Notes under the pieces: model-generated
What the model was told of the DNA's origin: nothing
The model's input: only the letters and a program-made list of their open reading frames with translations
Database searches by the model: none
Part shown: piece by piece, positions 45,589 through 56,653 of the stretch
Position numbering within the stretch: position 1 is the stretch's first letter
Layout: each line of letters starts with the position of its first letter
Program-made: the position numbers and the translations under genes
From: Pseudonocardia sp. HH130630-07
GTDB lineage: Bacteria > Actinomycetota > Actinomycetes > Mycobacteriales > Pseudonocardiaceae
DNA length: 64,000 nt
Assembly (NCBI RefSeq): GCF_001698125.1
Contig: NZ_CP013854.1
Coordinates: 1,860,001-1,924,000, forward strand
Direction: 5' to 3'

Positions 45589-46356
45589 ATGACCTGCCCT
45601 GAAGCACCTGAACCCGACTCCGGCGCACCCACCGGAGCCGCCCTCCCCGAGGGGATCGTCGCCGACGGCGTCTCCGTCCGCGGGGCGCACGGGCCACTGC
45701 TCGAACCGACCTCGCTGCACGCCCCGCGCGGCCGCGTCGTGGTCGTCGCCGGGCCGCCCGGATCCGGGCACACCGCGCTCGCCCTGTGCCTGGCCGGGCG
45801 GATGCGCCCGAGCACCGGCCGGGTCACCCTGGACGGCGGCGACACCGCCGACCGCCTGCGCCGCGCCGTCGCCGTCGTCGACACCCCCGGGGTGAGCGAG
45901 CCGGAGCCGGTGCTGCCGCTGCGCACCGTCGTCGGCGAGGAGCTGGCGATGGCCGGGCGCGGCACCCTCCCCCGCTCCGTCGTGGCCTGGCTCGACGAGC
46001 GCGGTGCCGGACAGTGGGCCCGGACCCGGTTCGAGGACGTCCCGGCACCGGTCCGGATCACGCTGATGACCGGGCTCGCCGCGTCCCGGCCGGGTACGGA
46101 GGTGCTCGTCCTGACCGCACCGGACCGGCACGGCGGGACCCCGGCGGCCTGGTGGCAGGTGGCGTGCGAGCAGGCCGGTGCGGGCCTCGCCGTGGTCGTG
46201 ACCTGCGCGGAGAGCACGGCGGCGCTGCTCGGCGTCCCCGTCGTGCGCCTCGGCGGTCACGGCCCGGACCCGGTCGTCGAGAGCGCCGGGCGGCACACCC
46301 GCCCGATCCCCCGCATCCCGGCCGGCACCACCGACGATCCGGAGCAGACCCGATGA
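45589..46356 (+). CDS. Degenerate ABC-type ATPase paired with a YhgE/Pip protein
   Basis: 255-residue protein shaped like an ABC nucleotide-binding domain. The phosphate loop reads VVAGPPGSGHTALALCLAGR near residue 55, where the Walker A Lys is His. The Walker B position is EVLVLTAPDR, without the usual Asp-Glu pair, and no LSGGQ signature is seen. ATP hydrolysis is therefore doubtful; it may be a regulatory partner of the membrane protein that follows and overlaps by four bases. The starting ATG is at 45589. Confidence 0.7.
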   Translation: MTCPEAPEPDSGAPTGAALPEGIVADGVSVRGAHGPLLEPTSLHAPRGRVVVVAGPPGSGHTALALCLAGRMRPSTGRVTLDGGDTADRLRRAVAVVDTPGVSEPEPVLPLRTVVGEELAMAGRGTLPRSVVAWLDERGAGQWARTRFEDVPAPVRITLMTGLAASRPGTEVLVLTAPDRHGGTPAAWWQVACEQAGAGLAVVVTCAESTAALLGVPVVRLGGHGPDPVVESAGRHTRPIPRIPAGTTDDPEQTR

Positions 46357-48503
46357 GCGCGATCCGGATGGCCGTCAGCGAGCTGCGGCGGATCACCGCC
46401 GGACGCCTGCCGGTGCTGGCCGTACTGGCCCTGCTGCTGGTCCCGATGCTCTACGCGGGTTTCTACCTCTACGCCAACGGCGACCCGTACTCCCGCCTCG
46501 ACCGGGTCCCGGCCGCGCTCGTCGTCGAGGACGCGGGCGGGACCGACGCGGACGGCGACCCGCAGAACGTCGGCGAGGAGGTCGCCCGCAACCTGGAGGA
46601 GTCCGGCTCGTTCGACTTCCACCGGGTGTCGGCCGCCGACGCCGACCGCGGCGTCCGCGACAGCTCCTACACCTTCGCGCTGACCCTGCCCCGCGACTTC
46701 ACCGCGGCCCTGCGGTCGTCGGCGGACCTCGCGCCCCGCCAGGGCGTCATGGTGCTGACCACCAACGACGCCAACAACTACCTGGTCCGCACGATCGCCG
46801 ACACCCTCACCACGAAGGTGCGCCAGTCGGTGGCGCAGCAGGTCGGCACCGAGGCCGCGGACACCTTCCTCACCGGCTTCTCGACGATCTACGCCAAGAC
46901 CCAGGAGGCCGCGAACGGCGCGGGCGAGCTGGCGTCCGGCGCGACCCGGGCGCACGACGGTGCCGCGCAGCTGGCCTCCGGGGCGGACGAGCTGGCGTCC
47001 GGCCAGCGCCGCCTGCTCGGCGGCGCCCAGCAGCTCTCCGGCGGGGCGGGCGAGCTCGCCACCGGGGCGGGCACGCTCGCCGGCGGGGCGGGCACCGCGG
47101 CGGCCGGCGCGGACCGGCTCGGGGCGGGCGCCGGTGAGCTGGCGACCGGTCTCGGGACACTGCGCGACGCCACTGCCGAGCTGCCCCAGCAGTCCCGCCG
47201 GCTCGCCGGCGGCGCCCGGCAGGTCGCCGACGGCAACGCCCAGCTGGCCGACGCCGGGGACCGGGTCGCACAGGAGAGCGCACGACTGGCCGCGGACCTC
47301 GACGCCGCCGACGGCGCGATCGCGGCCGCGCTGCGCGAGCGTGGGTTCACCGAGGAGCAGGTGCAGCAGGCGCTGGCCGCGCTCGCCACCGCGAAGCAGC
47401 CGCTGCAGCAGGGCAACGAGCGTGTCCAGCAGGTCTCCGGCCAGCTCGACCGGCTCGGCTCGGGCGCCCGGCAGGTCGCGGACGGTGCGGAGCAGCTCGC
47501 CGGGTCCGCGCCGCAGCTGAGCTCGGGGATCGCGAGCGCCGCCGACGGCGCGGGCACGCTGCGCGACGGGGCGTCCGAGCTGTCCGGCGGCGTGCGACGG
47601 CTCGCCGACGGCGCGACGCAGCTGTCCACCGGGGCGACCGCCCTGCGCACCGGCGCGCAGCAGCTCACCGACGGCGAGCGCACCGCCGTGGAGGGCACCG
47701 ACCGGCTCGCCGCCGGCGCGCACCAGCTCGACTCGGGCACCGGCGAGCTCGCGGACGGGGCCGGCCGGTTGCGCGACGGCCTGGCCGACGGTCTCGGGCA
47801 GATCCCGAACCCGGAGCCGGGCGTCCGCGACGCCACCGCCCGCACCATCGGCGACCCGGTCGCCACCCGCGACGTCGCGTACACCCAGGCCGACACCTAC
47901 GGCGCCGGGCTCGCACCGTTCTTCATGGCGCTCGCCACCTGGATCGGCGGCTACGTGCTGTTCCTGCTGGTCCAGCCGTTGTCGCGGCGGGCGATCGCGG
48001 CCGGTCAGAGCCCGCTGCGGGTCGCGCTCGGCGGCTGGATCCCGGCCGGCCTGCTGGGTGTGGCCCAGGTGACGGGCATGTACGCCGTCGTCGTGTTCGC
48101 CCTGGGCATCACGCCGGTGCACCCGCTCGCGACGTACGGGTTCCTCTGCCTGGTCTCGGTCGTCTTCACCGCGATCGTGCACGCGCTCAACGCCTGGCTG
48201 GGCAGCGTCGGGCAGTTCCTCGGCCTGGTGCTGATGGTGCTGCAGCTGGTCTCGGCGGGCGGGACGTTCCCCTGGCAGACGATCCCGGAACCGCTCTACC
48301 CGGTGCACTACCTGATGCCGATGGGCTACGCGGTCGACGCGTTGCGGCACCTCATGTACGGCGGTGAGCTGGCCGGGGTCGTCGGGACCGCGGTCCCGGT
48401 GCTGGCCGGGTGGTTCGCGCTCGCCGTGCTCGTCGCCACGCTGGCGGCGCGGCGGCAGCGGGTGTGGACCCCGGCGACGGTGAAACCCGAGCTGGTGCTG
48501 TGA
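46353..48503 (+). CDS. YhgE/Pip-family membrane protein
   Basis: 716-residue membrane protein. One helix lies at the N-terminus (LPVLAVLALLLVPMLYAGFY) and about five at the C-terminus from residue 510, characteristic of the YhgE/Pip (ABC-2-like) family that includes phage-infection proteins and ESX-type exporters. The long extracytoplasmic middle (190-480) is a chain of AGELASGA-, QQLSGGA- and RQVADGA-type repeats with coiled-coil/heptad-like periodicity. Coupled to the degenerate ATPase gene by an ATGA overlap. It may be an exporter or receptor; no substrate can be inferred. Confidence 0.85.
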   Translation: MSAIRMAVSELRRITAGRLPVLAVLALLLVPMLYAGFYLYANGDPYSRLDRVPAALVVEDAGGTDADGDPQNVGEEVARNLEESGSFDFHRVSAADADRGVRDSSYTFALTLPRDFTAALRSSADLAPRQGVMVLTTNDANNYLVRTIADTLTTKVRQSVAQQVGTEAADTFLTGFSTIYAKTQEAANGAGELASGATRAHDGAAQLASGADELASGQRRLLGGAQQLSGGAGELATGAGTLAGGAGTAAAGADRLGAGAGELATGLGTLRDATAELPQQSRRLAGGARQVADGNAQLADAGDRVAQESARLAADLDAADGAIAAALRERGFTEEQVQQALAALATAKQPLQQGNERVQQVSGQLDRLGSGARQVADGAEQLAGSAPQLSSGIASAADGAGTLRDGASELSGGVRRLADGATQLSTGATALRTGAQQLTDGERTAVEGTDRLAAGAHQLDSGTGELADGAGRLRDGLADGLGQIPNPEPGVRDATARTIGDPVATRDVAYTQADTYGAGLAPFFMALATWIGGYVLFLLVQPLSRRAIAAGQSPLRVALGGWIPAGLLGVAQVTGMYAVVVFALGITPVHPLATYGFLCLVSVVFTAIVHALNAWLGSVGQFLGLVLMVLQLVSAGGTFPWQTIPEPLYPVHYLMPMGYAVDALRHLMYGGELAGVVGTAVPVLAGWFALAVLVATLAARRQRVWTPATVKPELVL

Positions 48504-48510
48504 GCGGGGC

Positions 48511-49695
48511 TCAGATCCAGGCGCGCAGCCGGTCGAGGGCCTCGACGATCGTCTCGGACGCACCCGCGCAGGAGAACCGGATGTAGTTCCCGCCGTCGAC
48601 CGGGTCGAAGTCCTGTCCAGGGGCGACCGCGATGCCGGTCTCGGCGAGCAGCCGGTAGGTCAGCCCCATCGAGTCCTCGCCGGGGCGCAGCAGGTGCCCG
48701 ACGTCGGCGTAGACGTAGAACGCGCCGTCGGCCGGGGCGAGCCGCTCGATGCCGAGCGCGGGCAGCCCGCCGAGCAGCAGGTCGCGGTTGTGCCCGTAGC
48801 GGACCACGTGCGCGTCCGCCTCGGCGTAGCTGACCTCGTCGAACGCCGCGATCGCCGCGTGCTGCGGCAACGCGGGCGGGCAGACGGTGAAGTTGCCGGC
48901 CAGCCCCTCGACCGTGCGGCGCAGCCGTGGCGGGCACACCAGCCAGCCGAGCCGCCAGCCGGTCATCGAGAAGTACTTGGAGAACGAGTTGACGAGCACG
49001 GCCTCGCCGGAGGTCTCCCGCGCCGACGCCGTCGCGGGGCTGCCCGCGAACGTGATGCCGTGGTAGATCTCGTCGCTGATCAGCTGGATCCCGCGGTCCT
49101 CGCAGTACGTGGCGAGCGCCGCCAGCTCGGCCGGTTCCAGGATCGTCCCGGTCGGGTTGGCCGGGCTGGCGAGGATCAGGCCCTTCACCGGCTCGTCCAG
49201 GGCGTCGAGCATCTCCACCGTCGGCTGGAACCGGGTCTGCGGCCCGCACGGGAGCTCCACGACCTCGCAGCCGAGCGCGGAGAGGATGTTGCGGTAGCAG
49301 GGGTAGCCGGGCCTGGCCAGCGCGACGCGGTCCCCGGCGTCGAACGCGGACAGGAAGGCCAGCAGGAAGCCGCCGGACGACCCGGTCGTGACGACGACCT
49401 CGGACGGGTCGATCTCCAGGCCGCGGGTGCGGCGGTAGTGACCGGAGACGGCCTCGCGCAGCTCCCGGATGCCGGGGGCGACGGTGTAGCCGAGCACCTG
49501 CTCCTGCAACGCCGCCGCCGCGGCGGCCCGCACCGGTTCCGGTGCCGGGGTGGACGGCTGCCCGGCGGAGAGGTTCACCAGGTCACCGTGGGTACGTTCG
49601 CGCTCGGCGGCGGCGGCCCAGACGTCCATCACGTGGAACGGGGCGACGGCGGCGCGGGCCGCGACGGTGAACTGTGCAGCGGTGGATCCGGTCAC
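48511..49695 (-). CDS. PLP-dependent aminotransferase, class I/II
   Basis: 394-residue fold-type I aminotransferase. The PLP lysine is in VNSFSKYFSMTGWRLGWLV near residue 232. ASPANPTGTIL, ISDEIYHGI and FSCAGASETI near the C-terminus (Arg in IRFSC) complete the aspartate-aminotransferase-like signature. The substrate is not determined. GTG 49695 (TGSTAAQFTVAARAA) begins the conserved part; a longer frame upstream runs through the hairpin region and is unlikely. Convergent with the YhgE gene, only seven bases apart. Confidence 0.9.
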   Translation of the reverse strand: MTGSTAAQFTVAARAAVAPFHVMDVWAAAAERERTHGDLVNLSAGQPSTPAPEPVRAAAAAALQEQVLGYTVAPGIRELREAVSGHYRRTRGLEIDPSEVVVTTGSSGGFLLAFLSAFDAGDRVALARPGYPCYRNILSALGCEVVELPCGPQTRFQPTVEMLDALDEPVKGLILASPANPTGTILEPAELAALATYCEDRGIQLISDEIYHGITFAGSPATASARETSGEAVLVNSFSKYFSMTGWRLGWLVCPPRLRRTVEGLAGNFTVCPPALPQHAAIAAFDEVSYAEADAHVVRYGHNRDLLLGGLPALGIERLAPADGAFYVYADVGHLLRPGEDSMGLTYRLLAETGIAVAPGQDFDPVDGGNYIRFSCAGASETIVEALDRLRAWI

Positions 49696-49772
49696 GACCC
49701 CAGGGTAGGCGGCCCGGCTGCGCACCGGCCCGCCACTGCCCCGCGGTGCAACGCACCCGCCCACCGGAGCAC

Positions 49773-49807
49773 CGTGCGCCCGGCCGGGAGCCCAGGCCGG
49801 GCGCACG
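49773..49807. terminator. 13-bp hairpin between the small secreted protein and aminotransferase genes
   Basis: CGTGCGCCCGGCC (49773-49785) and its complement (49795-49807) flank a 9-base loop. An outer GAGCACC/CGGTGCTC pairing can extend it. It lies downstream of the small secreted protein gene (minus strand) and next to a second dyad at 49835, so together they may terminate that transcript. Confidence 0.6.
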
Positions 49808-49834
49808 GGTCGGTGCTCACCCCACCAGCCGATG

Positions 49835-49883
49835 CACTCATGGAGCTCGAGCCCGGCCACACCGGGCCGAAGCTCCATGAGTG
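49835..49883. terminator. Composite palindrome downstream of the small secreted protein gene
   Basis: CACTCATGGAGCT (49835-49847) pairs perfectly with 49871-49883, then a CGA/CGA internal loop, then GCCCGG/CCGGGC around a CCACA loop: a 49-base nearly perfect dyad starting 20 bases beyond the small gene's stop. A transcription terminator is the natural reading, but the symmetry also suits a dispersed palindromic repeat. Confidence 0.65.
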
Positions 49884-49902
49884 ACCCCGGCCGAGGGGAG
49901 GG

Positions 49903-50103
49903 TTACTCCGCCTCGAAGCCCAGGGCGTCGACCACGGCGCCGATCTGGGCGTCGGTGTCGGCGACGGTCTCGTCGAGGTACTCGGCGACCGGGGTCAGCT
50001 CGGCGGCCTGGGCCGAACCGGTGAAGGCCAGGGTGGCGAGCGGCGCGGCGATCGCGGCGCCCACGATCGCGAGGGTGCGGCGGCGGCGGGGAGCGGTGGC
50101 CAT
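49903..50103 (-). CDS. Small secreted protein
   Basis: 66-residue protein with a basic start (ATAPRRRRTLA), a hydrophobic core and a signal-peptidase site SAQA after residue 33, leaving a mature peptide of about 33 acidic residues (ELTPVAEYLDETVADTDAQI). AGGAGG lies seven bases before ATG 50103. No family recognised. Its own terminator-like dyads downstream suggest a monocistronic, possibly well expressed gene. Confidence 0.7.
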   Translation of the reverse strand: MATAPRRRRTLAIVGAAIAAPLATLAFTGSAQAAELTPVAEYLDETVADTDAQIGAVVDALGFEAE

Positions 50104-50314
50104 GGTGGATCCTCCTGTGACTCGCGGGCACCGGCTGTGCCCGTCGTGACCAGGACGATTCCGTCATCCACCGGCGGAGATCAATCTCCGGTGTCCGGTT
50201 TTACCCCGTCTTCACCAGCTCCGTACACCGGCGCCGCCGTCCGACCGGAACCCGCACGTCACCGCCGTTAGGACCAGCGTCACTAGGCCATTCGGCGGCA
50301 ACACCGCGGAAACG

Positions 50315-51583
50315 TCACCCGGTCGCGTCCGGCACCCGGATCTCGCCGCGCTCGGCCTTCAGCGCGATGTCGGTCCGCTGGTGCGATCCGGCCAGCCGGA
50401 TCGGTTCGAGACGCGCGTAGGCGTCGACGCGGGCCGCGGCGAGGTCCGCGCCGGTCCCGACGACCGACAGCACCCGCCCGCCGGAGGAGACGACCGCGCC
50501 GTCGTCGCGGCGCCGGGTACCGGCGTGCAGCACGCCCGCGGCGTCGGCCCCGGTGACGACGTCACCGAGCCGGGGGGTGGCCGGGTAGCCCTCCGCCGCG
50601 ACGACGACCGTCACCGCGGACCCGTCCGCCCACTCCAGCGGCGGGTGGTCGGCCAGGGTGCCGGTGGCCGTGGCGTGCAGCAGCCCGGCCAGCGGGGTGC
50701 GCAGCAGGGCGAGCACGGCCTGGGTCTCGGGGTCCCCGAACCGGCAGTTGAACTCGATGACGGCCGGCCCCTGCGACGTCATGGCGAGACCGGCGTAGAG
50801 CAGGCCGGAGAACGGCGTGCCCCGGTTCACCAGCTCGGCCGCGACCGGGCGGACGATCCGCTCGACGAGGTCGGCGGCCAGGTCGTCACCGGCCCACGGC
50901 AGGGGCGCGTAGGCGCCCATCCCGCCGGTGTTGGGGCCGGTGTCGTCGTCGCCGACCCGCTTGAAGTCCTGGGCCGGCAGCAGCGGGACCACGGTGTCGC
51001 CGTCGACCAGGCAGAACAGCGACACCTCGGGACCGTCGAGGAACGACTCGAGCAGGGCCGGGTGCCCGGCGTCGAGCAGGCTCAGCGCGTGCGCGCGGGC
51101 CACCTCGAGGTCCGGGGACACCACGACGCCCTTCCCGGCGGCGAGGCTGTCGTCCTTCACGACGTAGGGCGGGGTGAACACGCCGAGCGCGGTCTCCAGG
51201 TGCGCCGGGTTGTCCACCACCACCGAGGACGCCGTGGGCACGCCCGCGGCGCTCATCACGGCCTTGGCGAACGCCTTCGACCCCTCGATCCGGGCGGCCT
51301 CGCGGCCGGGCCCGAAGCAGGCGAAGCCGGCGGCCCGGACGGCGTCCGCGGCCCCGTTCACCAGCGGCCCCTCCGGACCGATGACGACCAGGTCCGCCTG
51401 CCAGCTGCGGGCCAGGGCCACGACGGCGTCGTTGTCGGCCACGTCCAGACCCGGGGACTCCGCGACGGCCGCCGTACCCGCGTTACCGGGGGCGCAGGCC
51501 AGGGCCGTCACCCCCGGATCCTGCGCCAAGGACACCGAGATGGCGTGCTCTCGCGCGCCGTTACCCACGACCAGGACTCGCAC
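50315..51583 (-). CDS. purD: Phosphoribosylamine-glycine ligase PurD
   Basis: GAR synthetase, step two of purine synthesis. The 422-residue ATP-grasp enzyme starts [56 protein letters not shown] and the metal site [14 protein letters not shown] are characteristic. Start ATG 51583. The region upstream (51584-51644) leads directly to the epoxide hydrolase gene on the same strand, so they might be co-transcribed. Confidence 0.98.
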   Translation of the reverse strand: MRVLVVGNGAREHAISVSLAQDPGVTALACAPGNAGTAAVAESPGLDVADNDAVVALARSWQADLVVIGPEGPLVNGAADAVRAAGFACFGPGREAARIEGSKAFAKAVMSAAGVPTASSVVVDNPAHLETALGVFTPPYVVKDDSLAAGKGVVVSPDLEVARAHALSLLDAGHPALLESFLDGPEVSLFCLVDGDTVVPLLPAQDFKRVGDDDTGPNTGGMGAYAPLPWAGDDLAADLVERIVRPVAAELVNRGTPFSGLLYAGLAMTSQGPAVIEFNCRFGDPETQAVLALLRTPLAGLLHATATGTLADHPPLEWADGSAVTVVVAAEGYPATPRLGDVVTGADAAGVLHAGTRRRDDGAVVSSGGRVLSVVGTGADLAAARVDAYARLEPIRLAGSHQRTDIALKAERGEIRVPDATG

Positions 51584-51644
51584 GGTCGTGGAGCGTATCC
51601 GTGCACGTCCGGGGCCGGGGAACCGGTATGCGTGTACCGGTCGT

Positions 51645-52577
51645 TCAGCCGGTCCGCGCCAGGTGGGCGCCGATCAGTGTGCTGACGTGGGTCGGGTGCT
51701 CCTGGTGCGGGAAGTGCCCGGTCGCGGGCAGCGCGTGGTGGGTGAACCCGGCACCGGCCCGCCGCTCGGTGCGCCGCATCGTGGAGTCCAGCACGCACGG
51801 GTCGTCGGCCCCGTGCACCTGCAGGACGGGGACGCCGACCGGCCCGTCGACCTCGCGGGCGAACCGCCGCCCGTCGGTGCGGAACTGCGACCGCACCGAC
51901 CACCGGTAGTACTCCAGCGCGCAGTGCGCGACCGCGGAGATCCGCATCGCGTCCCGGTTGCGGGCCACCGCCTCGGCGAAGTCGGCGGTGCCGGCCCACT
52001 CGGTACCGGCCCAGCCGCGCATGATCCGCTCGACCCGGTCGGTCCCGCGCAGCGACCGCTCCGGCACCCGGGGCAGCTGGAACCCGGCCATGTAGCGGCT
52101 GGCCCGGCCCTGCCCGAGCGGGTCGCGCAGCAGCGCGTCGCGCATCGTCGTCGGGTGCGGGGCACCGAGCCCGGTCAGCGACACGACCAGCCGCGGGTGC
52201 AGCGCCGCGACCGTCCACGCGATCGCGGCACCCCAGTCGTGCCCGGCGACGTGCGCCCGCCGCTCCCCCAGCGCCCGGATCAGCCCGGCGCAGTCACCGG
52301 CGAGCGTCCACAGGTCGTACCCGCGCGGGGGCTTGTCGGTGTCGCCGTACCCCCGCAGGTCCGGGGCGACCACGCGGTACCCGGCGTCGCCGAGTGCGAG
52401 CAGCTGGTGGCGCCAGGTCCACCAGAACTCGGGGAACCCGTGCAGCAGGACGACCAGCGGCCCGTCCTGCGGACCGTGTTCGGCGAGGTGGATGCGGATG
52501 CCGTTGGCCGACACCGCGCGATGGGTCCACGGCCCCGGGACCCGTACGACGGCCGGGTCCGGCCGGGCACCGGACAC
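51645..52577 (-). CDS. ephE: Epoxide hydrolase-type alpha/beta hydrolase (EphE-like)
   Basis: 310-residue hydrolase. The oxyanion [14 protein letters not shown], the nucleophile Asp in [13 protein letters not shown] near residue 113 and the late His in [11 protein letters not shown] are the epoxide hydrolase set. The RGYGDTDKP segment after the oxyanion motif also fits. The physiological epoxide is unknown. It begins three bases after the holin-like gene, the same pairing as Rv3669-Rv3670 in mycobacteria, from which I take the symbol. Confidence 0.88.
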   Translation of the reverse strand: MSGARPDPAVVRVPGPWTHRAVSANGIRIHLAEHGPQDGPLVVLLHGFPEFWWTWRHQLLALGDAGYRVVAPDLRGYGDTDKPPRGYDLWTLAGDCAGLIRALGERRAHVAGHDWGAAIAWTVAALHPRLVVSLTGLGAPHPTTMRDALLRDPLGQGRASRYMAGFQLPRVPERSLRGTDRVERIMRGWAGTEWAGTADFAEAVARNRDAMRISAVAHCALEYYRWSVRSQFRTDGRRFAREVDGPVGVPVLQVHGADDPCVLDSTMRRTERRAGAGFTHHALPATGHFPHQEHPTHVSTLIGAHLARTG

Positions 52578-52580
52578 GTC

Positions 52581-53108
52581 TCAGCCCGCGGCGGGCCGTC
52601 CGGCCGAGGAGTCCGACAGCTCGCGGACGCCGCGGTCGTCGCCGCCGGAGTCACCGCGGCCGCGCTGGGTCAGCACCTGCGCGGAGTCCTTCAGCGAGTC
52701 GATCGTGCGCTCGGGCTTGCGGATCTTGCGGACCCGCAGGTAGCCGAGGAAGCCGAAGAGCCCCGCGGCCAGCAGCATGACGAGGAAGGTGATCCCGAAA
52801 CCGGCCGCACGGTTGAGCCACAGCGACAGGAACTCGGCGAGGGTGAAGAACAGGTAGAACAGGCTGAACAGCCCGATCACCGCGGCGATCACGAAGAAGA
52901 CGCTGCCCTGGACGCCCTTCTTCACCTCGGCCGTGACCTCGGCCTTGGCCAGCTCCACCTCGGAGCGGACCAGCGTCGAGAGGTGCGTCGTCACGTCCTT
53001 GGCGAGCGCGCCGAGCGAGGCGTCGCGCGGTCCCGGCTCCGGTGAGAGCGGGATCGAGGGCAGGACGGGCGGAACCTCCGCGCTACCGGACTGGCTGTTG
53101 CTGGCCAC
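52581..53108 (-). CDS. Phage-holin-like (DUF1469) membrane protein
   Basis: 175-residue protein with a cytoplasmic N-terminus, an amphipathic region (LAKDVTTHLSTLVRSEVELA) and two membrane helices (VFFVIAAVIGLFSLFYLFFT and GITFLVMLLAAGLFGFLGY). DUF1469/holin-superfamily III proteins are chromosomal in actinobacteria and are not phage remnants. The function is unknown. GTG 53108 follows GGAGGG at six bases. It is co-transcribed with the epoxide hydrolase gene. Confidence 0.85.
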   Translation of the reverse strand: MASNSQSGSAEVPPVLPSIPLSPEPGPRDASLGALAKDVTTHLSTLVRSEVELAKAEVTAEVKKGVQGSVFFVIAAVIGLFSLFYLFFTLAEFLSLWLNRAAGFGITFLVMLLAAGLFGFLGYLRVRKIRKPERTIDSLKDSAQVLTQRGRGDSGGDDRGVRELSDSSAGRPAAG

Positions 53109-53244
53109 CGTCAACCCTCCTGCACCCTCCGCCTCCGGAGGGTGTGTCCCCGGACGCCTGTAGATCGCGTGAGCCGCCATCGTGCCACGGGGATACCGCC
53201 CCTGCTCGGCTGCGCCACGCCGCTCCGGGCGGCGGGTTCGATCC

Positions 53245-53673
53245 TCACTCGTCGGGACGGCGCCGGAGTTGCTTGGTGTTCCCCCGGCGGGTCTTCGCGT
53301 CGAGCCTGCGGCGCCGCGATCCGGCCGTCGGCCGGGTGGGACGACGGCGGCGCGGGCCGCTCGCGGTCGCCTCACCGAGGACGGCGGCGAGCCGGTCGCG
53401 GGCCGCCTCCCGGTTCCGGAGCTGGCTGCGGTGCTCGGCCGCGGTGATCGTCAGGACGCCGTCGACCAGCCGCCCGGCCAGCCGTTCCAGCGCCCGTTCC
53501 CGCAGGTCGTCGGGCACGCTCGGGGAGCGCGCGACGTCGAAGGACAGCTCGGCGCGGGAGTCGGTGGTGTTCACCGACTGGCCACCGGGGCCGGACGCCC
53601 GGGAGAACCGCCAGCGCAGCTCGCGGGCCGGGACGACGAAGCCGCGCCGCACCTCGATCCCGCCGTCGTCCAT
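53245..53673 (-). CDS. arfB: Peptidyl-tRNA hydrolase ArfB (YaeJ/ICT1)
   Basis: Rescues stalled ribosomes by hydrolysing the peptidyl-tRNA. The GGQ motif is in SRASGPGGQSVNTTDSRAEL and the C-terminal tail is the expected Lys/Arg-rich strand that enters the mRNA channel (TKQLRRRPDE). I take ATG 53673 (DDGGIEVRRGFVVPARELRW), a typical start, giving 142 residues; an upstream in-frame ATG at 53694 lies in a 23-bp repeat and would add 7 residues. No clear ribosome-binding site. Confidence 0.93.
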   Translation of the reverse strand: MDDGGIEVRRGFVVPARELRWRFSRASGPGGQSVNTTDSRAELSFDVARSPSVPDDLRERALERLAGRLVDGVLTITAAEHRSQLRNREAARDRLAAVLGEATASGPRRRRPTRPTAGSRRRRLDAKTRRGNTKQLRRRPDE

Positions 53674-53678
53674 GCGGT

Positions 53679-53735
53679 TCATTGTGCGGTGCACATGGGG
53701 ATCATTGTGCGGTGCACATGTGGATCGTTGTGCGG
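53679..53735. repeat. 23-bp tandem repeat upstream of arfB
   Basis: Two copies of a 23-base unit (53679-53701 and 53702-53724, differing at one base) are followed by a partial copy at 53725-53735. The unit contains the near-palindrome TGTGCGGTGCACA. It begins six bases upstream of the arfB start and ends 36 bases from the acs stop. It might be a regulator-binding array or simple slippage. Confidence 0.8.
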
Positions 53736-53770
53736 CGCGGCCGTCACGTCGTCACGCGGTCACGCCGGGA

Positions 53771-55747
<1,977 letters not shown>

Positions 55748-55900
55748 GTCCTGCGTCCTCCTCGATGGGGCGGCGATAGGGGCCCGGAAACGGCCTCGGG
55801 CGCACGGGGGTGCGCACACGTGTGCGGTCCGACGCTAGTGAACCGCAAGATCATCCGCACCGTCAGGGCGGACAGGTGGTCGCTTTGGCACCATGACGGC

Positions 55901-56653
55901 ATGGCTCGCACCGCCCAGGAGGACCCGCTCGCCCCGCTCGCGGCGCTGCCCGGCGTACCCGAGGCGGTGGCCAGGGCCCGGGACGCGACGACCGGCGTGC
56001 ACAACCAGCCGGTCAACCGCCGTGGCTGGCCGGCGACGGCGGCCGAGGCCGCGCTGCGGGCGGCCCGGTCCTCGGCGGCGCTGGACGGCGCCCCGCTGCA
56101 GCCGGCCACCGCCGACCACGTGTCCGACCCGGTACTGGCGGGCGCGGTCCGGATCGCCGACGAGCGCGCCCGGCTCGTCGAGACCTGGGAGCGTGCGCCG
56201 CTGCAGGCGCTGGCCCGGCTGCACGTGCTGGCCGCCACCGATCTCGTCCCGGCGGCCGAGCACACCGCCCGGCTGGGGCGGCCCCGCGACGGCGCGTCGG
56301 GCCGGTTGTCGCTGCTCGCCGACCTGCTCGGCGGCGGGACGTCGGTGCCGGCGCCGGTGCTCGTCGCCGTCGTGCACGGCGAACTGCTGACGCTGCGGCC
56401 GTTCGGCACCGCGGACGGCGTCGTCGCCCGCGCCGCGGCCCGGCTCACCGCGATGACCTCCGGGCTCGACCCCCGTGGCCTGTCGGTCCCGGAGGTCGGA
56501 TTCCTGCGCCGGCCCACCGAGTACCGGGCCGCGGCGGAGGCGTTCGCCACCGGGTCGGCCGAGGGGCTGACCGGATGGATCGTCCACACCTGCACCGAGT
56601 GGGAGGCCGGGGCGCGCGAGGGCCTGTCGATCGCCGCGGCGCAGTCCGCCTGA
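55901..56653 (+). CDS. Fic-domain-like protein with degenerate active site
   Basis: 250-residue protein matching the actinobacterial family (Rv3662c-like) often labelled oxidoreductase. It resembles a Fic domain: SSAALDGAPLQPAT resembles the N-terminal inhibitory helix and LTLRPFGTADGVVARAAARL occupies the Fic loop position. The canonical HPFxxGNGR is altered: the His is Arg and the GNGR is ADGV, so AMP-transfer activity is unlikely. No other activity can be assigned. It is divergent from acs, and its ATG is the second of two adjacent ATGs. Confidence 0.65.
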   Translation: MARTAQEDPLAPLAALPGVPEAVARARDATTGVHNQPVNRRGWPATAAEAALRAARSSAALDGAPLQPATADHVSDPVLAGAVRIADERARLVETWERAPLQALARLHVLAATDLVPAAEHTARLGRPRDGASGRLSLLADLLGGGTSVPAPVLVAVVHGELLTLRPFGTADGVVARAAARLTAMTSGLDPRGLSVPEVGFLRRPTEYRAAAEAFATGSAEGLTGWIVHTCTEWEAGAREGLSIAAAQSA

